From Desmodesmus armatus (lineage: Eukaryota; Chlorophyta; Chlorophyceae; Sphaeropleales; Scenedesmaceae), in the NCBI GenBank assembly GCA_007449985.2, contig VIIQ02000709.1, forward strand, positions 186,001-250,000: 64,000 bases of DNA, read 5' to 3'. Positions within the stretch are counted from its first letter, which is position 1; each line of letters opens with the position of its first letter. The notes under the pieces are model-generated. The model had not been told where the DNA came from and did not search any database. It saw only the letters and a list, made by a program, of their open reading frames with translations. Position numbers and translations under genes: made by a program. Shown one piece after another: positions 31,901 to 50,000 of this stretch.

Positions 31901-34137
31901 TCACGCTTTGTCAACACCATCTGACTGTACCGAGCATCAAACAATCTTGCAGCACCCAAACAGCTAGTCACAGAGTGCCGTGTGCCAGTGTCCCCACCTG
32001 CAGGACTGCCTGGCTTCAGGGGCTCTTGATGGGCTCTGTGCTGCCTGGTGCTGGGCTGAAGGGAGGCACGCCTGTGCTGGCAGGCTCTGCAGTGCTCTGC
32101 TGGCGTGCGGGGCTGGTGGCTGGCAGGGCCCTGGCTGGGCTGCTGAGGGGCAGTGGGGCCTTGGGAGGCAGTGGAGGCAGGCCGGGGTGGCGGGCACTGG
32201 CTGGGTGATGGTCCATGGGCTCTGGCGTGGGCTCTGAGGGAGTCTCAACGGCTGCGGGTTCACTGCAGGGGGAGAGCAGTGCAGAAGGGAGCGTGTGAGC
32301 AAGGCAGAGCTGCTTGCTGTCCTGCAGGGATGTTGCAGGGGTTCTATCGGAGCATAGCCATGTCACAGGGGCTCCCAAGGCTGTTGGCAAGGGCAACCCT
32401 AGGTGCTGTCCATCCCACTACGGCTATAGCGCTCCACCAGGAACCCTGCAACCACCAGCTAGGTGGGCAGTTTGGGGGTCAAACGATGTAAGCACAGAAA
32501 CGCTAGCAACCGTCACCATGATTCCTGCACTGCCGCACCTGTGGGCAAGCTGCATGTTGTCACCTCCTGCATCTACCATCTCTGCAGAACCTGGTGCGCC
32601 AAACTGCTCCAGCACAGGTGCACTCTCGCCCACAGTCTCCCCTTCCAGCTGCATCTCCAGCTGCTCCTCCTGCTGCTGTTGCTGGTCTCCCAGCAGCCCA
32701 GCAGGAAGGCCATCTGTGCTGACTGCTGGTGCCTCTGCAGCTGCTCCCGCTGAAGCCGTTGCTGCTGGTAGGGCCTCTGTACTGCAGGGTCCCAGGACAC
32801 CGCCGTCAGCCTCTGATGCACCTCTGTCATGTAGCACAGAGTCCTTGACCATGGAGGGGTTCCAAGACTCAGAGGCTGCAGGGCACATCAGCAGGCACAG
32901 CATGACACGAGCCGTCAGGCTACAGCAGCCAGTACAGCCGCCAGTGCATGTGCTTGGATCGTGCTCGTGGTTGCTGTGTGTGCAGCATGTTGTCGGCATT
33001 CAAATGACATGGCAGCAAGCTGCTAGGCAGGCAGAGTGGTGCAAGTGTGTCTGCTGCAAGCAAACCCCCAGCAGCAGCAGTGTTACACAAGGACACGCAC
33101 GAAGCAAGCAAACTGCAAGCATACTCTGAAAGCAGTTACACATGCTGTTGGCCAGTGATGGCCAACTTTGCCGGACACTGCATGGCAGCAGCAGTCTGTG
33201 TGTGTGGCCAGCACACAGCCGGCCGTCTGTGTGAGACATTGCTGCATGCTGTCAGCCCTTGATTGGGATGCACTCAACGCTACAAAGAACTGCCCTTTTC
33301 CTCACCAGCTTTGTTCTCTGGCTTGTGAGATGGCTTAGCGGGAGGGGACTCCAGAGGGATGTCCATGTCGATGTTCATGTCAAAGTCACCATCCCCAAAG
33401 TCAAAGTCATCAACAGTACCTACACACAGAGTCCCAGTGCGGCAGCAATGGCAGCTGAGCAGTGGCTGGCGGGATTGAATTTCAGCACCGCAGGAGCTTT
33501 ACTCTGCTTGCATGAAAGTGGCTGGCGGGATTGAATATCAGCACCGCAGGAGCTTTACTCTGCATGCATGAAAGACTTGATCCAAACGTGCATGCACAGA
33601 TGTGCCGATGATGGGACAGCCGCAGTCTGGATGACACTCACTCATGTTTGCAAACATCCCTCCAGACGGTTTCTTGACCCTGCATGCAAACAAGCAATGG
33701 CAGCAGTGTTGGTGGTACGCACCTCAGGTTCGCAACCAGCACTGCCATCCGCTACACTTCATCACATAATCTTCTGCCTTGCTACATGCCAAGGCAACTG
33801 CGCGTTGCAGTGTGCAAGGCGCAAATTGACAGCACATGCTGTGGCTGAGGCTGAGGCTGTGCACATGTTGCGGAGTTTGTGCACTCACCCATCTTGCTTT
33901 GGCTTGCTGGATGTTGCAGGGGGGTTGGCTGGCTTGCTGGAGGCCTTGATGAAATCGTCAGCGCCACCATCATCTGCAACACAGCGGCTGGTGAGATGCT
34001 GCTGAGTGTCTTGGTGCACACTCATGGGGTTGCTCTTGCCGTTGCATCCATGTGTATTCGCCATCACTTGCCAGATGATTCAGTAGATGGTCAAGCAGCA
34101 AAAAGACCTCCTTCTCACCTCCACCAAAGAGGTCCAT
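28928..34137 (-). CDS. unrecognised acidic, Ala/Pro-rich disordered protein with a helical C-terminus
   Basis: The proposed start is the ATG at 34137 (MDLFGG, exon to 34119). Later exons encode DDGGADDFIKASSKPANPP (about 33885-33976), VDDFDFGDGDFDMNIDMDIP (about 33300-33412), then acidic and Ala/Pro-rich stretches at 32530-32876 and 32000-32265. One very long exon (about 29473-31760) is dominated by Ala-Ala-Pro runs. The last exon, 28928-29152, follows a GTAAGG donor with correct phase. It encodes an about 70-residue helical segment, LRIQGLALQDSLQELRVKVA then MLETRIKALGLKLMEHAAKY, ending in TAG. The C-terminal helices could be a coiled coil for partner binding. No family recognised. The join between the second and third exons does not keep frame as I read it, so a small exon may be missing. 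Confidence 0.55.
33462..33573. repeat. two tandem copies of a 56-bp unit
   Basis: A unit starting GTGGCTGGCGGGATTGAA occurs at 33462-33517 and 33518-33573 with only two differences. It lies in an intron of the acidic Ala-rich gene. The high identity suggests a recent duplication. Confidence 0.9.
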
Positions 34138-35364
34138 GGTTGCTGTGACACCAGCTGACTGCCTGAATTTCGCTGCACCGAGCTGCCTGTGACCTCAAAA
34201 TGTTCTGCTGGTTTCAGAATGTATGCACTTCAGCGCTTGCGAGGTTCGTGCAAGGTGGCAAATTCAAACCCGCCAACGAGATCACCAAGTGCCACAACAG
34301 ACTTGGTACTCAGGCACGCTGAAATTGCATCGAATTGGCTTGACCGCCCTTTGTGCGAATCTGGTGCACGGGCAAGAGCCCACGGCCGTTGTCTGAGTTG
34401 TGTCATGTGAGTGTCACACACCATATTTGAATAGGGCAACAGAGCCGTCTGGCTGACGTTCATTTTAGATGATAGGCCAGCTAAGGACATGCCCTGTGTA
34501 GCCATTCCTTTGCCTACCGCTCTAACCATTGGTCATGGCCATGCAGGGCTGATGAAGTGGACATCACTTACAGCAGCGTACCATGCTGACCTAGTTGTTG
34601 ACCATCATGGCATGCTGAGGCAGCTAACTAACAAAAGCCCCCTATCACATGGGTAGTGCTGTGCAATTCAAGCAAGCAGCACCCCTGGTGGCTTATGCAG
34701 CCACCATTTCTACTACTGCCAGAACCTGCCAGGCTGGCACATAGATGCATCAGCATGTTGGCAATCCTCATCAGTCTGCAAGCCATGCTGGTCCACTGGA
34801 TGCCTTGATCACAAAAAGTAAATGATGCAGTACACAAAAACCACGCTTAGCACAGTGCAAACCCAGGACTTGCACCAGAACTGTGCCACAGGGAAACCAT
34901 GTTGGCCGGTGGACTGCCCCTATGTACAAGTGTGAAACACCGGCCCAGTGCAGATGCAGAAGCAAGGTGCACCAGCAAAACACTGATGAAATAGCGGGAT
35001 CACAAACGATGGGGAAATGAATGAAGGGCCCTGGCGTCACAGGAGCATGCACCAGCACAAGCCAGTGCTCTGTGTCTGTGGTGTTGCTGCAGGGTGTGCT
35101 GCACTAGCAACTCACACCACTCTAGCAACCAGTCCAAGCACCCCTGCCGTAAGCTGCTTTGCACACTGTGTTCAGTCAGTTTGTGAACCACGCCCAACCA
35201 CGACCCATCCTACTCCTAAATAGCCCTCGCCGCTGCAGAAACTCTGGTACTTGCCTGGGCTCCCCAAGGCAGGTGGCCAGGCGGCCTCATTCTGGATAGG
35301 CCGGGGAGTATGGCACCTGCCTGTCAAACACACTGAGCGCCACTGCTGCTGTCTAGATGGCTAC
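34138..35364. other. intergenic stretch between two minus-strand genes
   Basis: No supported coding exon. It should contain the 3' UTR of the GH47 gene and the promoter of the acidic Ala-rich gene. No distinctive repeat or motif was found. Confidence 0.4.
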
Positions 35365-40237
<4,873 letters not shown>

Positions 40238-40954
40238 GGCCTCTGCGTGCTGTCCCAAGCTACTGTGGGGGAGAGTTGTCCTGCGTGCTGGGCGGCAACT
40301 ACGGACACCAGCTGGCCACCAGAAGCCTCAGCATGGGCACCTAAATTCCAGGCACAGCAATTGAAGCTGCTAAGGCTGCTTCCTGCTGCAGTAACCGACT
40401 CACAGTAACTGCTGCTGGGACCCCACAGTCAAGCAACTTTGGGACTCCAGGATAGACGGACCAAGAAGGCGCCTGGGGCGCTGCCGAGGCTGCAGAAACG
40501 AGCTGTAAGATCTCAACAATAGATTCAGCGGCTTGTACAGCATGCAGTGGGCTTTGGAGAGAGGGAACACCGCCCGGAGAAAAAACAGGCGGAAGGAGGT
40601 CCCGCACAGCACGCCCAACTACTAACGCTGAAGACGAGTTTTGTGAGAAGGCATAGTGCTTACTCACGCCCAGTCCACAGCTCGAGGCCAGGGAGCAGGG
40701 TCCAACATGTTACATACTCATATGACCTGGGTGAGCTTTGAAAGGCCTGCAGAATTTATGGTTGCGTTCTGTTCGTCCGTAAATATTTGCAAAAGGCCTT
40801 CACATCCACGCCTGAAGCAGGTTCGTGAGACAGGAAAAGTTCCCAGCTTGAGCAGCTTTGACCTGAACAGCAAAGGCCAAAAGAGCTTCTGCAGTGGGCA
40901 AGATCGTTTTTAGGCACCACCGGCTCCTGCAAGGGCCACAGCAGGAGGCCAGCC
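40238..40954. promoter_or_regulatory. divergent 5' region between the GH47 gene and CFAP20
   Basis: About 717 bp separate the two start codons. No further coding exon is evident. No specific promoter element was identified. Confidence 0.4.
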
Positions 40955-42756
40955 ATGTTCAAGAACACCTTTCAGTCAGGGTTCCTTTCCATTCTGTACA
41001 GCATAGGCAGCAAGCCCCTGCAGATATGGGACAAGGAAGGTGAGTCTGCATCAGCTTTCTGAGCAGCTAATCATACTGCACGTATGAAACAGCACAGCTT
41101 GTGCCTGCTTGATCAGCTGACTGGCTGTCACCACCTCTGCTACTGCTGCTGCCTTGGTGTGCGCAGTGCACAATGGTCACATCAAGCGCATCACAGATGA
41201 AGAGATCCAGTCTTCTGTGCTGGAGATCATGAGCTCAAACGTCAGCACCACCTTCATCACGTGCCCAGCTGACCCGCAAAAGACACTTGGCATCAAGCTG
41301 CCCTTCCTGGTCATGATCGTGAAGGTGAGGACACCTCAGGCAGCGTCTGTTGTGCTTGTTGGCCCACAGCAGGCGACCTGGTTCTTGCTTGAAGGGGACT
41401 CGTGCAATGTTCGCTCACATAGCCGACAGGCAGGCATTGCATCTTTTGGTTTCGTGCCCCAGCACACGTGTGCACCACCAAACACCACCGGTGCTGCCTT
41501 GCCTGCTGCTCCACAGAACATGAAGAAGTACTTCAGCTTTGAGGTGCAGGTGCTTGACGACAAGAATGTGCGGCGGCGCTTCCGGGCCAGCAACTATCAG
41601 GTGCTTGTCATGGCTTTCTGAAGCCCAGCACATCGCTCAGCACGCCCACACTCGCGCAGCACACCCACACAAACACTTCAGCATTCAATGCAGTGCTGGC
41701 CTTTTTTTAACTCTGTCGACAGCAGCTAGATCCAGCATACAGCTACTGCAGCAGCAGCAGCAGCAGCAAGTGTGAGGGAAGCTATTGAGTGTTCCATGTC
41801 TGCACACCCCCATACTCCTGCTTGTCCCAGGAGAAGCCCACCTCACATTCCACTCTGTGCATGTCTGCTGCAGAGCACAACCCGGGTGAAGCCATTCATC
41901 TGCACCATGCCCATGCGCTTGGACGAGGGCTGGAACCAGATCCAGTTCAACCTGGCAGACTTCACACGCAGGGCCTATGGTGAGCAGGTTGGCTGGGTGG
42001 TGGGTTTTGCATGCATGCAGTGACCAGCTGACCGGGGTGGCACTTCGGCGCTGTGCATGGCACACCAGGCTGATGCTATATTTTCACCCTCCCCCCTTCC
42101 CCGGTTCTGGGCTGGTGCAATGTTCAGGCAGAGGTTGGCTGCCCCAAGTATCCAGCCTCTGCAGCTGCCTGTGGTGGCAAGTTCTCTCCTTTCACATGCT
42201 GTTCAATCCCGGTTTTGTGGGTCCTGCAAAGAGTCTTGCTTTCCCTTGGGTTGCTCAGTTCAGTTGCAGCGTGCGTAACCCGTGCAACCCTTTTTTTCCA
42301 AAACCCAGCCTTTGCCACTGGGGTTTGCGGCGCTACTTGATAGCACCAAATGTGTATCAAGGCTGGGTGAAAGCTGTGTGTGTGTGGGGTTGTGTGTGCT
42401 TGTGCTAATATCGTTTGTGCTGGCGTGGCTGTGTCCTGCAGGCACCAACTACGTGGAGACACTGCGGGTGCAGGTGCACGCAAACTGCCGCATCCGCCGC
42501 ATCTACTTCAGCGACAGGCTGTACAGCGAGGAGGAGCTGCCCCCAGAGTGAGTAGCAGCCAAGTGGAGGGATCCCACTCACGAAATATCTTGCGACTGTG
42601 CCTTTTCACGTTCAAGAGTCCTGCTCACCCTTCTCAACACCACAGCAGCTGTCGCTCCAGCCAAACACTCACCTACGTCCGTGATGTGAGCCCTGCGCTG
42701 TGCAACTTCTCTTGCTCTGCAGGTTCAAGCTGTTCCTGCCGATGCAGAAGGCTTGA
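40955..42756 (+). CDS. CFAP20: CFAP20 (FAP20/BUG22), axonemal inner-junction protein
   Basis: Six exons, 40955-41039, 41167-41324, 41517-41600, 41874-41979, 42442-42547 and 42723-42756, join in frame to 190 residues, the usual length. The protein is nearly colinear with animal and algal CFAP20: [97 protein letters not shown], then [20 protein letters not shown]. In flagellated cells CFAP20 forms the inner junction between A and B tubules of the doublet and is needed for normal beating. The family also persists in some organisms without motile cilia. Intact splice sites and no truncation argue for a functional gene, so the organism probably keeps some flagellar or basal-body biology, at least in part of its life cycle. 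Confidence 0.97.
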
Positions 42757-44823
42757 GCAGCCTGTTTGTGCGGAAACAGTGCGTGCAGCGGCAGCAGGCA
42801 TGGCAGCTCGCTCGTACTGATTGTTTTGCGGCTCTCTGTACTCCTACGCATCAGCTGCAACATTGCTGGTTGCCACACACCCAATAGCGTGTGATGGCTG
42901 TGGTCAGGGCTTGCGGCGCTCCAATGGGAGTGCTCGATACAGCAAGAACCTCACAGTGACACTGCCGGGGGAGGGGGGAGGGCGGCTGGGGGGCTGCTGC
43001 AAGACGCAGTCGCAGGCAGTGATACCACCACTCACCGAGTCAGGGGGTCACAAGGCCTGTGGTTTGCCCAGGGCGCAAGGCGCAATGCATTGGCCAGGGA
43101 TCTTGTGTTCTATGACTGAGACTGCTTGCATGTTACTGGGGATCTGGCATCCTTTGCTGTCAGGGCTGTCGAGGTTCAAACCTGGGTGGATTACTTCCTG
43201 GGGTCTTCCGTGGTGACTTTGTGGTGGTGGTGATTGAGATTTTTCTCGTTCTGTGTAATGCCAGTATCAGCTACCTGATTGCCAGTATCAGCTGGATTGC
43301 TTGTCTCTGCACTCATTCGGTCGCTGTGCAGTTTCGGTACGCCCGACAAAGGCCTCGCCACTCCCCCATCGCCTTCCAATTCGTTGTAGGATTGGACGTC
43401 ATCAGCTTTACGTGCTCTGCTGTTAGGCACCTGGCGTAGGACGTCATAAACAGAAAGCAGTAGGCTGGCTACAATGTCCCTGTCAGCAGTGCCCCCTGCT
43501 ACACGCACACGCCCTCTGGCACATGCAGCGAAGAGCTCCTACCTGCACTTCATCTGGGGCATGTCGTTTGGAGTTGTGGCCGTGTTGGCCACGCCAATTG
43601 TGGCTGTGGCTGCCCTGGTTCTGTCTGCTTGCAAGAGCACCCATGACACCGTCACGCACATGTGGCAGTAGCGTTCACAGCACAGTTTGATGAACCAGTG
43701 GCAGTAGTTCTTAGAGTCCCATGTCACGCCGTTTTGGGCACCTGCATGTATGGTCACGTGGTGCATGTGCCCACCAAGTGCACAGGCTGGCGCCAACAGC
43801 TGGGTCATAGCAGCGCAGCAGAGCACTTCAAAAGCAGCAGCTGGCACCCTGCCCTGCGCAGGGCTGGAGTTTTGCTGCAAGCAATGGAGCTGTGTTGATA
43901 GTGGTCTATGGGGAGGCCTGCTGGTGTTGTATGCTTGCTGGGTGTCAGCAGAGGCCAATTGTGCCTGGAGGTGCAGCAGCAGCAGCAGCAGCTGTGTTTG
44001 ACCTACCTGCAATGTGAGGCGTGTTGGGAGTTTTGCGAAGTGACTTGCAGTAGGGTAGCTTTCGTAAGTAATGGTTGCTGCCACAGCCAGCAGCTTGCAA
44101 GGTTTCTGTACCATAGCAGCGTTGTATGAGTATCATTTGCTAGCTCTTGCTGATCTGGTGTGCAAGGCTTTTTCAGCAAGGCGGGACACATGAGGCCGCT
44201 GACTGGTGGTCAGGCTGATTTTTCCTGCATGAATGCAGGCCTTGTGCTTTTCCTTGACCAAGCTGTCAGCTACCATCGTGGCTGTGCAGGGGATCATTGT
44301 GTGACAGCATTGACGCTGGACTTTGACAGCAGGTGGTGAATCGTGTAACAACGAACATGAACATGTTTCGAATGGCGCTGCACAGCAGCATGTGCAGCAG
44401 GTGTGGGTGTTGTCCTGCAAGCTAATGCTGCCTCACAATACAGCTGTGTGGCGCCTTGCTTGGAGAAATTTGACACGGCTGTTTGTCACAGGCACTCATG
44501 GCTGTGGCTGGCTTGATCACTGGTAGCTGTGGTTTGACCAGGGTGGTGATTGAAGTTTGACCAGTGAATGCATGCACAAGACAGTGCCTACTCATCCCAC
44601 CGTCAGCCGGGTCTGGGCAGCACAACGGCTGCAAGCATCAGCGGTTCTCGCAAAACTGCTCGTACGTGACTGGCAACCAACACACAACAAAAAAAATGAT
44701 ACAGTCAGAAACACACAGAACATTGACAAAGGTAATTCAGCAGGTGCATTGTTCAGTACCTCGTCTGTAGCCAGCTGCAGATCCGACAGAACCACAGAAA
44801 ACCCCAGCTCCTGATGCATCAGC
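42757..44823. other. intergenic stretch between CFAP20 and the formyltransferase
   Basis: It holds the 3' ends of two convergent genes. A reading frame at 43474-43671 (plus) has a hydrophobic stretch (GVVAVLATPIVAVAALVL), and one on the minus strand at 43191-43508 is partly open. Neither shows a recognisable domain or clear exon context, so neither is called. Confidence 0.4.
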
Positions 44824-47031
44824 CTAGTCACATCGCACAGACAGCTGCTTGCCACCGAGGCCGTTGAAGAATGCTTTTGGCTGCATGGCTTTCTTTGTCG
44901 GCGGCTGCAGCTGCAGCACCTCCAAAGCAGCCCCATCAGCACAAGGCACCAGCATGCGCTTGCCCTGCTCCAGGAACACAACCTGACCAGGTCCTGCTTG
45001 CGGCAGCAAACTGCTGGCCTGCTCCTGCCGCACCAGCCTAGCTTCAAGGATTTTGACCTGCAGCTCCTGCTGCTGCTGCGGTGGACTGCTGTCGGCGCTG
45101 CTGCTGACTTGAAAGGTTGCAAAAGTGCCTGGCCAGCCTGCAAAGGCCCTGACTTGGTTGTGCAGCACTGCTGCTGGCTGGCTGAAGTCAAGGCGCGATT
45201 CCTCCTTGGCTATCTGCAGCACACCAACAGACAACAGCACAGCATGGCCACCGCATCAATGCAGCAAGGCGGCGCAGTCGGCGTAACCTCAAAATGGCAG
45301 CTGGACTCTGCATGCGTCCTCTGCATCCACATGACAGTTGTGGCTGGCAGGTGCTGATGTTGCTGTGCCTGATGCTGAACAGCGGCCCAGTTCGAGCGGC
45401 TCAATCAAAAGCTGCAGCGCAGCTCTCACCTTGGCTGCATGTGTGGCCTGCGCATGGTCCTGCTGCCATGCTACCCGCGCTGCCTCCCCAGTCCACACCC
45501 GGTCAATGTTGTTCACCAGCAGCTGTGCGCCCTGTTTGAACAGACGGTCCAGCAGCTGCGGCGCCTGCTCATCTTCCTGCACTGGTGAGGCCTCCTGCAG
45601 GAAGATGGGCCCTGCATCACATGCCAGCACAGTGAATGCCACACTGACGCCTGTGGTGGCAACGCCATCCTGCATGCACCACAACATCCATAGGATCAGA
45701 ATTGTGTACAGGGCCCCTGACACCAAAACACTGCAGCGTGGCCTTGGGCTAGTGGGCTGAACCCACTGGCCTTGCCGAAATCAAGTGTGTCTGGATGCTG
45801 ATTTGCAACTGCACGAGCAGCAAGTATCCTACTAGGCAGGCTCTCCTGGCAGGCTGCTCTGCAACTGGGCCGGTGGATGTTGGTGAATCTGTGAATCTGT
45901 AAAGGACGTGTGTCCCCCACTGCACCCACCTGCAGCGCCCGCTGCACTGGTGCCGCCCCCCGGTACTTGGGCAGCAGGCTAGGGTGGATGTTGAGGGTGC
46001 CATGCTTGGGTATACTGAGGAAGGCACTGGGCAGCATGTTGCCGTATGCTGCTGTCACGGCAAGGTCTGGCTGCAGAGCTGCAAAGGCCTCCAAGAAAGG
46101 TGCCTGCGGGCCAGGGGCAGTGCCGATAGCAGCACTTAAGCTTGAGGGTGATGGGGGCGGCTGGTGCCTACCCAGCGATGCTGCCGGAAGGTATGACCCC
46201 TGAGTCACTGCCTTGCAGGACTCCGTTGGCAATGCAGCTGCAGCCAGGCCTGTCAACCTCACTGGGAGCTGCTGGAGTTGCAGCCAGACATGTCACAGAA
46301 GCCCCTGCTGGAAGGGGGGGGGGGTGTTTCCCACTGGGCTTCTTCAACCCAAGCTTCCAGAACCCAGAAACCCACTTCTGGAAGGACTGTCAAACTTCTG
46401 ACGGTGACCAGCTCGGCCGTCAACTGCTGCATCTGCTTGATCAGTGCAAGTAGCATGGAAACTGCGCACGCACCTCCTTTGCTGACTTGGGGCACAGTAT
46501 GGCAGTGCCTGGCAAGTGCTGCCTCGCCAGCTGCTCCACAGGGGTGGGCACAGGTACTGCCTTGTTTCCCCTGCCCCTGGGTTTGCCAGGCTGGGAGATC
46601 ACCGCTGCGACCTGCACGCATCACAGGCGCGTTTCAGCAGCTGCAGGGGGCGATTTCATCCAGAGCCAAGCACAGAAGACACAGCCAACAAATCATCGTC
46701 AGGCTGCTGCTTCCACAGGTGAGTGCGGCTCACATCAAGAGCGCCCCACCTCGAAGCTAGAGGATTCCAGCTTGGATGCAGTGAGCAGTTCCTGCAGTAC
46801 AATGGCAGCAACCTGCGCCACAAGGCCCCAAAAGGCAATCAGCAGTGCTGTACTCCACACAGTAAAATTCAATGTTACTCAACACTTTGCAATGCGCACC
46901 TCAGGTGTTCCCAGGAAGACCACGCGCTTCTTCTGTGCAGTTGTGGAGCTGGACTGCCCTGCTGCTGCTGATACATGCCAGAACCGTTGTGCAGCAGTAA
47001 AGGGCCTGCAAGTGGATCCGTAGCGCTGCAT
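44824..47031 (-). CDS. methionyl-tRNA formyltransferase, organellar
   Basis: Six exons, 46900-47031, 46750-46812, 46474-46611, 45930-46103, 45430-45669 and 44824-45213, join in frame to 378 residues ending in TAG. The enzyme transfers a formyl group from 10-formyl-tetrahydrofolate to Met-tRNA for initiation in chloroplasts or mitochondria. The sequence shows [11 protein letters not shown] at the start of the fold, [31 protein letters not shown], the catalytic loop [20 protein letters not shown], and TGVSVAF with a downstream CDAGPIF carrying the expected Asp. The C-terminal OB-like domain follows ([14 protein letters not shown]). The first 30 or so residues are rich in Arg, Ser, Thr and Ala with no acidic residue, consistent with an organelle transit peptide; chloroplast or mitochondrion cannot be decided. 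The ATG at 47031 is the one that gives this leader in frame. Confidence 0.93.
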
Positions 47032-50000
47032 GTACTGTACTGATTGATGCATCATGTTGAATTAATAGCCTGTGTGTGTTTCAGGATCGGTCAACAGTCG
47101 AATGCAACAGCCTGTCTGCGCCACAGCTTGCAGCCAATGCAGGCCAGTTTCAAAGGAACACTGAGCAAAGTGTTTGTTTGGCGTGGATGGTGTGTCGCAA
47201 ACGAGATATGTCAGAGTCAGGTTTGAATGCACCTGTTGGGGGGGGGGGGGGGCATTGACCTGTACTTCAGACGACAACGGATTTTTTCAGAAGGCAACGG
47301 CAACACCAACTTCCCTCGATAAAAAAGTATCAATCACCAGGCCTCTTGCGTTCAATCTGGCAGGGCTGAAAGGTTTGCATTGGCAGGCCTGCAGGTCCTG
47401 TCCTGTGGCATCGCGTGATTCATACCAATCACGACACCGTGACTTTCGGTGTCTCCGCTGTCTGTCCTCAGCGTGAATGCTGATCTACAACACCCCAGCT
47501 TGACGCTCACTCCAAACTGCACTTGACATCTGCCCCTCAGACTCTGAGAGACTGCCAGACTCAGTCCGACATCAGTCTTCTGCCAGACTCCAGAATCCAG
47601 AGGCTTGCACACACCAGGCATGCACTTGATTTGCACCACACCACTGTGGTTGGCGCGACATTGCGCATGGAACAGTGCGTGACATTGCAAGCAATGACAT
47701 TGCGTGTGGCTAGACCACCAACACAAAAGCTAATATGGTGCACCACTAAAAACCACTAAAAATAAAAAAGCTAAAAAGATTTTTCACAAAATTGCTTTGA
47801 ACCGCTCAAATGTTGCATACATGTCATTGATATGATAATTGATGACACAGGAAGCTTGCCAAGAGCTTCTTGGCACCATGTTGAGTGACCATCTCGACAC
47901 TGTCAAAATTCCACCAACGGGGTTGCCAGCACACACACCACTCGGTTGGTCTAGCAGTCCTGCAGTCAACTTGCACAATTCACACATGGCACCAGTGCTT
48001 ATAAGCATAGCAAAATAGTGTAGAAAGGGATGGAAGTGCACCACTGGGTGGGGAGGTTGCTTGGGGTATGTTGGATGGCGTGTCACACGCTGAGCAGGTA
48101 GGCACCTAGTTGCCTCACAGGGAAAAAAGGGAGGGGGGAAGGGTGTCAAGGGCTATAGGCAATGGAGGAAAGAAGGCAGGTGGTACCAGATGGTTTTGCA
48201 TGCTTTGCTGAGTATGACTGTACTGGGTATGTGCAGCACCACTGCAGGGAAAATGCTGACAGCTGGGCTGGCTCGGTGACTGCTGCAAGCTGCTGGTCTA
48301 ACTATACGAATGCTGGCACTGGACATACAGCTATTTCGGTTGCACAACACACTATCGCGCTGTGTGCACTATCGTGCTGCATTGATTGTTGCTGCTGCTG
48401 ACCCGGCTGACTGCAGGGACACTGCTGCACAGCTGGGCTGGCTGGGTGAGCTGCAAGCTGCTCTGACTATACACAAGCTGACAAAAAGTTCATCAGTGCG
48501 GTTGCCTAACACACTGTCGCGCTGGGTGCAAGTAACCCCGGGGCCCGCTGCATCGATCGCTGCTGCTTGCTGTTGCGGCTGACTGCAATCTGCTGCTGCG
48601 CGTTCGCAATTCCGTGCCTGAATTGGTTAAAGTTCATTACTTGCTGACCAATGCTCGGCAGTCGCACTGTGGAAGCACTCTATCGAGCTGGTGGCGTCTG
48701 GCCTTCGATCGATTGCAAGATGGCTGCCTGCCATTGAGCGAGATACCGTCACAGGGCTTTACAATTGCATGCACTTGTCACTGATCTATGCGTGTGTGGT
48801 GAAATCACCACGCCTGCGTGCTGCCAAGCTGATCTCCATCACTCATTTGTCAGCAGGTGACTAATCCCCTGCACTCCCCACCAAGTGCAGCACACTGGAG
48901 TAGCGCCCTGCACAATATACCCAGGTCATCCAGACACCTACTGCATTGTTTCCACTTCTTGGCACAGCCCCCCGTGCGTGCCGCCTAAAAAGCTTTTTAG
49001 TGGAGGGTCCTCTGCGCTAATATGGTGCATGCCATGCCATGCCAGCCATGAAATGGCTGGCGTCAAATCAGCACTGCCGGGCCTCAGTCCTGACACGTCA
49101 GCTGCTGTGCAGCTTATGCAGCTCCAGCCATTCCTGATGGTGCCCCTCTGCTTGGCTGCTGCAGCTCAGCTGAGGTGCTGCATGTGCTGAACTTCAGCAA
49201 AGGCTAAATCCATCACTTCTGTCACAGTCCAGCCTGAGTACGAGCCTGGCCTGAGGAGGGCCCCCTGGCAGCTGCTCAGCAGGGCCTGCTAGGCGTACTA
49301 CGGTACTGCTTTTGTGCAGCTGCGCACAATCCTGCTGGTGCGCCAACCACTTTGATGTCCGGTGTTGCAGTTGGTGCTGCCCGAAAGCTTCATCACTTGA
49401 CTCCGTCACTGTAGCCCACGCGACTAGCGTCTTCTGCCAGAGACTCATACTATCCCTTTCATTGGCTTGTTTCTGTGTGCGCAGTCCCTCAGAGACAAGC
49501 TGTTCGTCTTGTTCACCTGCCAATGGCAGGCTGCCGCAAGGTGGCAACAAAGGAAGCATCAGCCTTGACACCCGCCTCAGGCGCAAGTCACTGCCTGTGG
49601 CACACTGTGGAGTCCTGTGGCCTCCCAGTACAGCCTGGCTCAGCTTGACGTGATGACCACAGCCTTCGGAAGGTGTGCTTGCTAGTGCTGTCATCCTGCC
49701 ACAGGCATTCTCTGCAGCTGGCCGCATTTGTCTCCAGGGAAGGGTCACTGACCTTGGCAAGGCTGCCACACTTACTCATGCAGCCAATGGTGTCTTGGCC
49801 ATGCGTTATATTGTTTGTGATTGTCTGTAGCCATGCTTACACATGCAGCATACTGCAGTGTTGTCTGATGCATGCACACCAGTTGAGTTTCATGTAAGTT
49901 ATGTGGCACTGCCAACTGGCAGTTGGTGCTTGCCACCCTGACTGACGCAGAGAGGTCGTTACATCACATTGCACATCGGGCTTCAGCAGATGGAGTTTTA

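Noticed and set aside
43110..43200. tRNA-like GGTTCAAACC box near 43170
   Set aside because: No matching A box or acceptor stem could be folded around it.
46344..46382. CTTCCAGAA/TTCTGGAAG inverted repeat in a formyltransferase intron
   Set aside because: Arms of only nine bases. Such pairs are expected by chance in a window this long.
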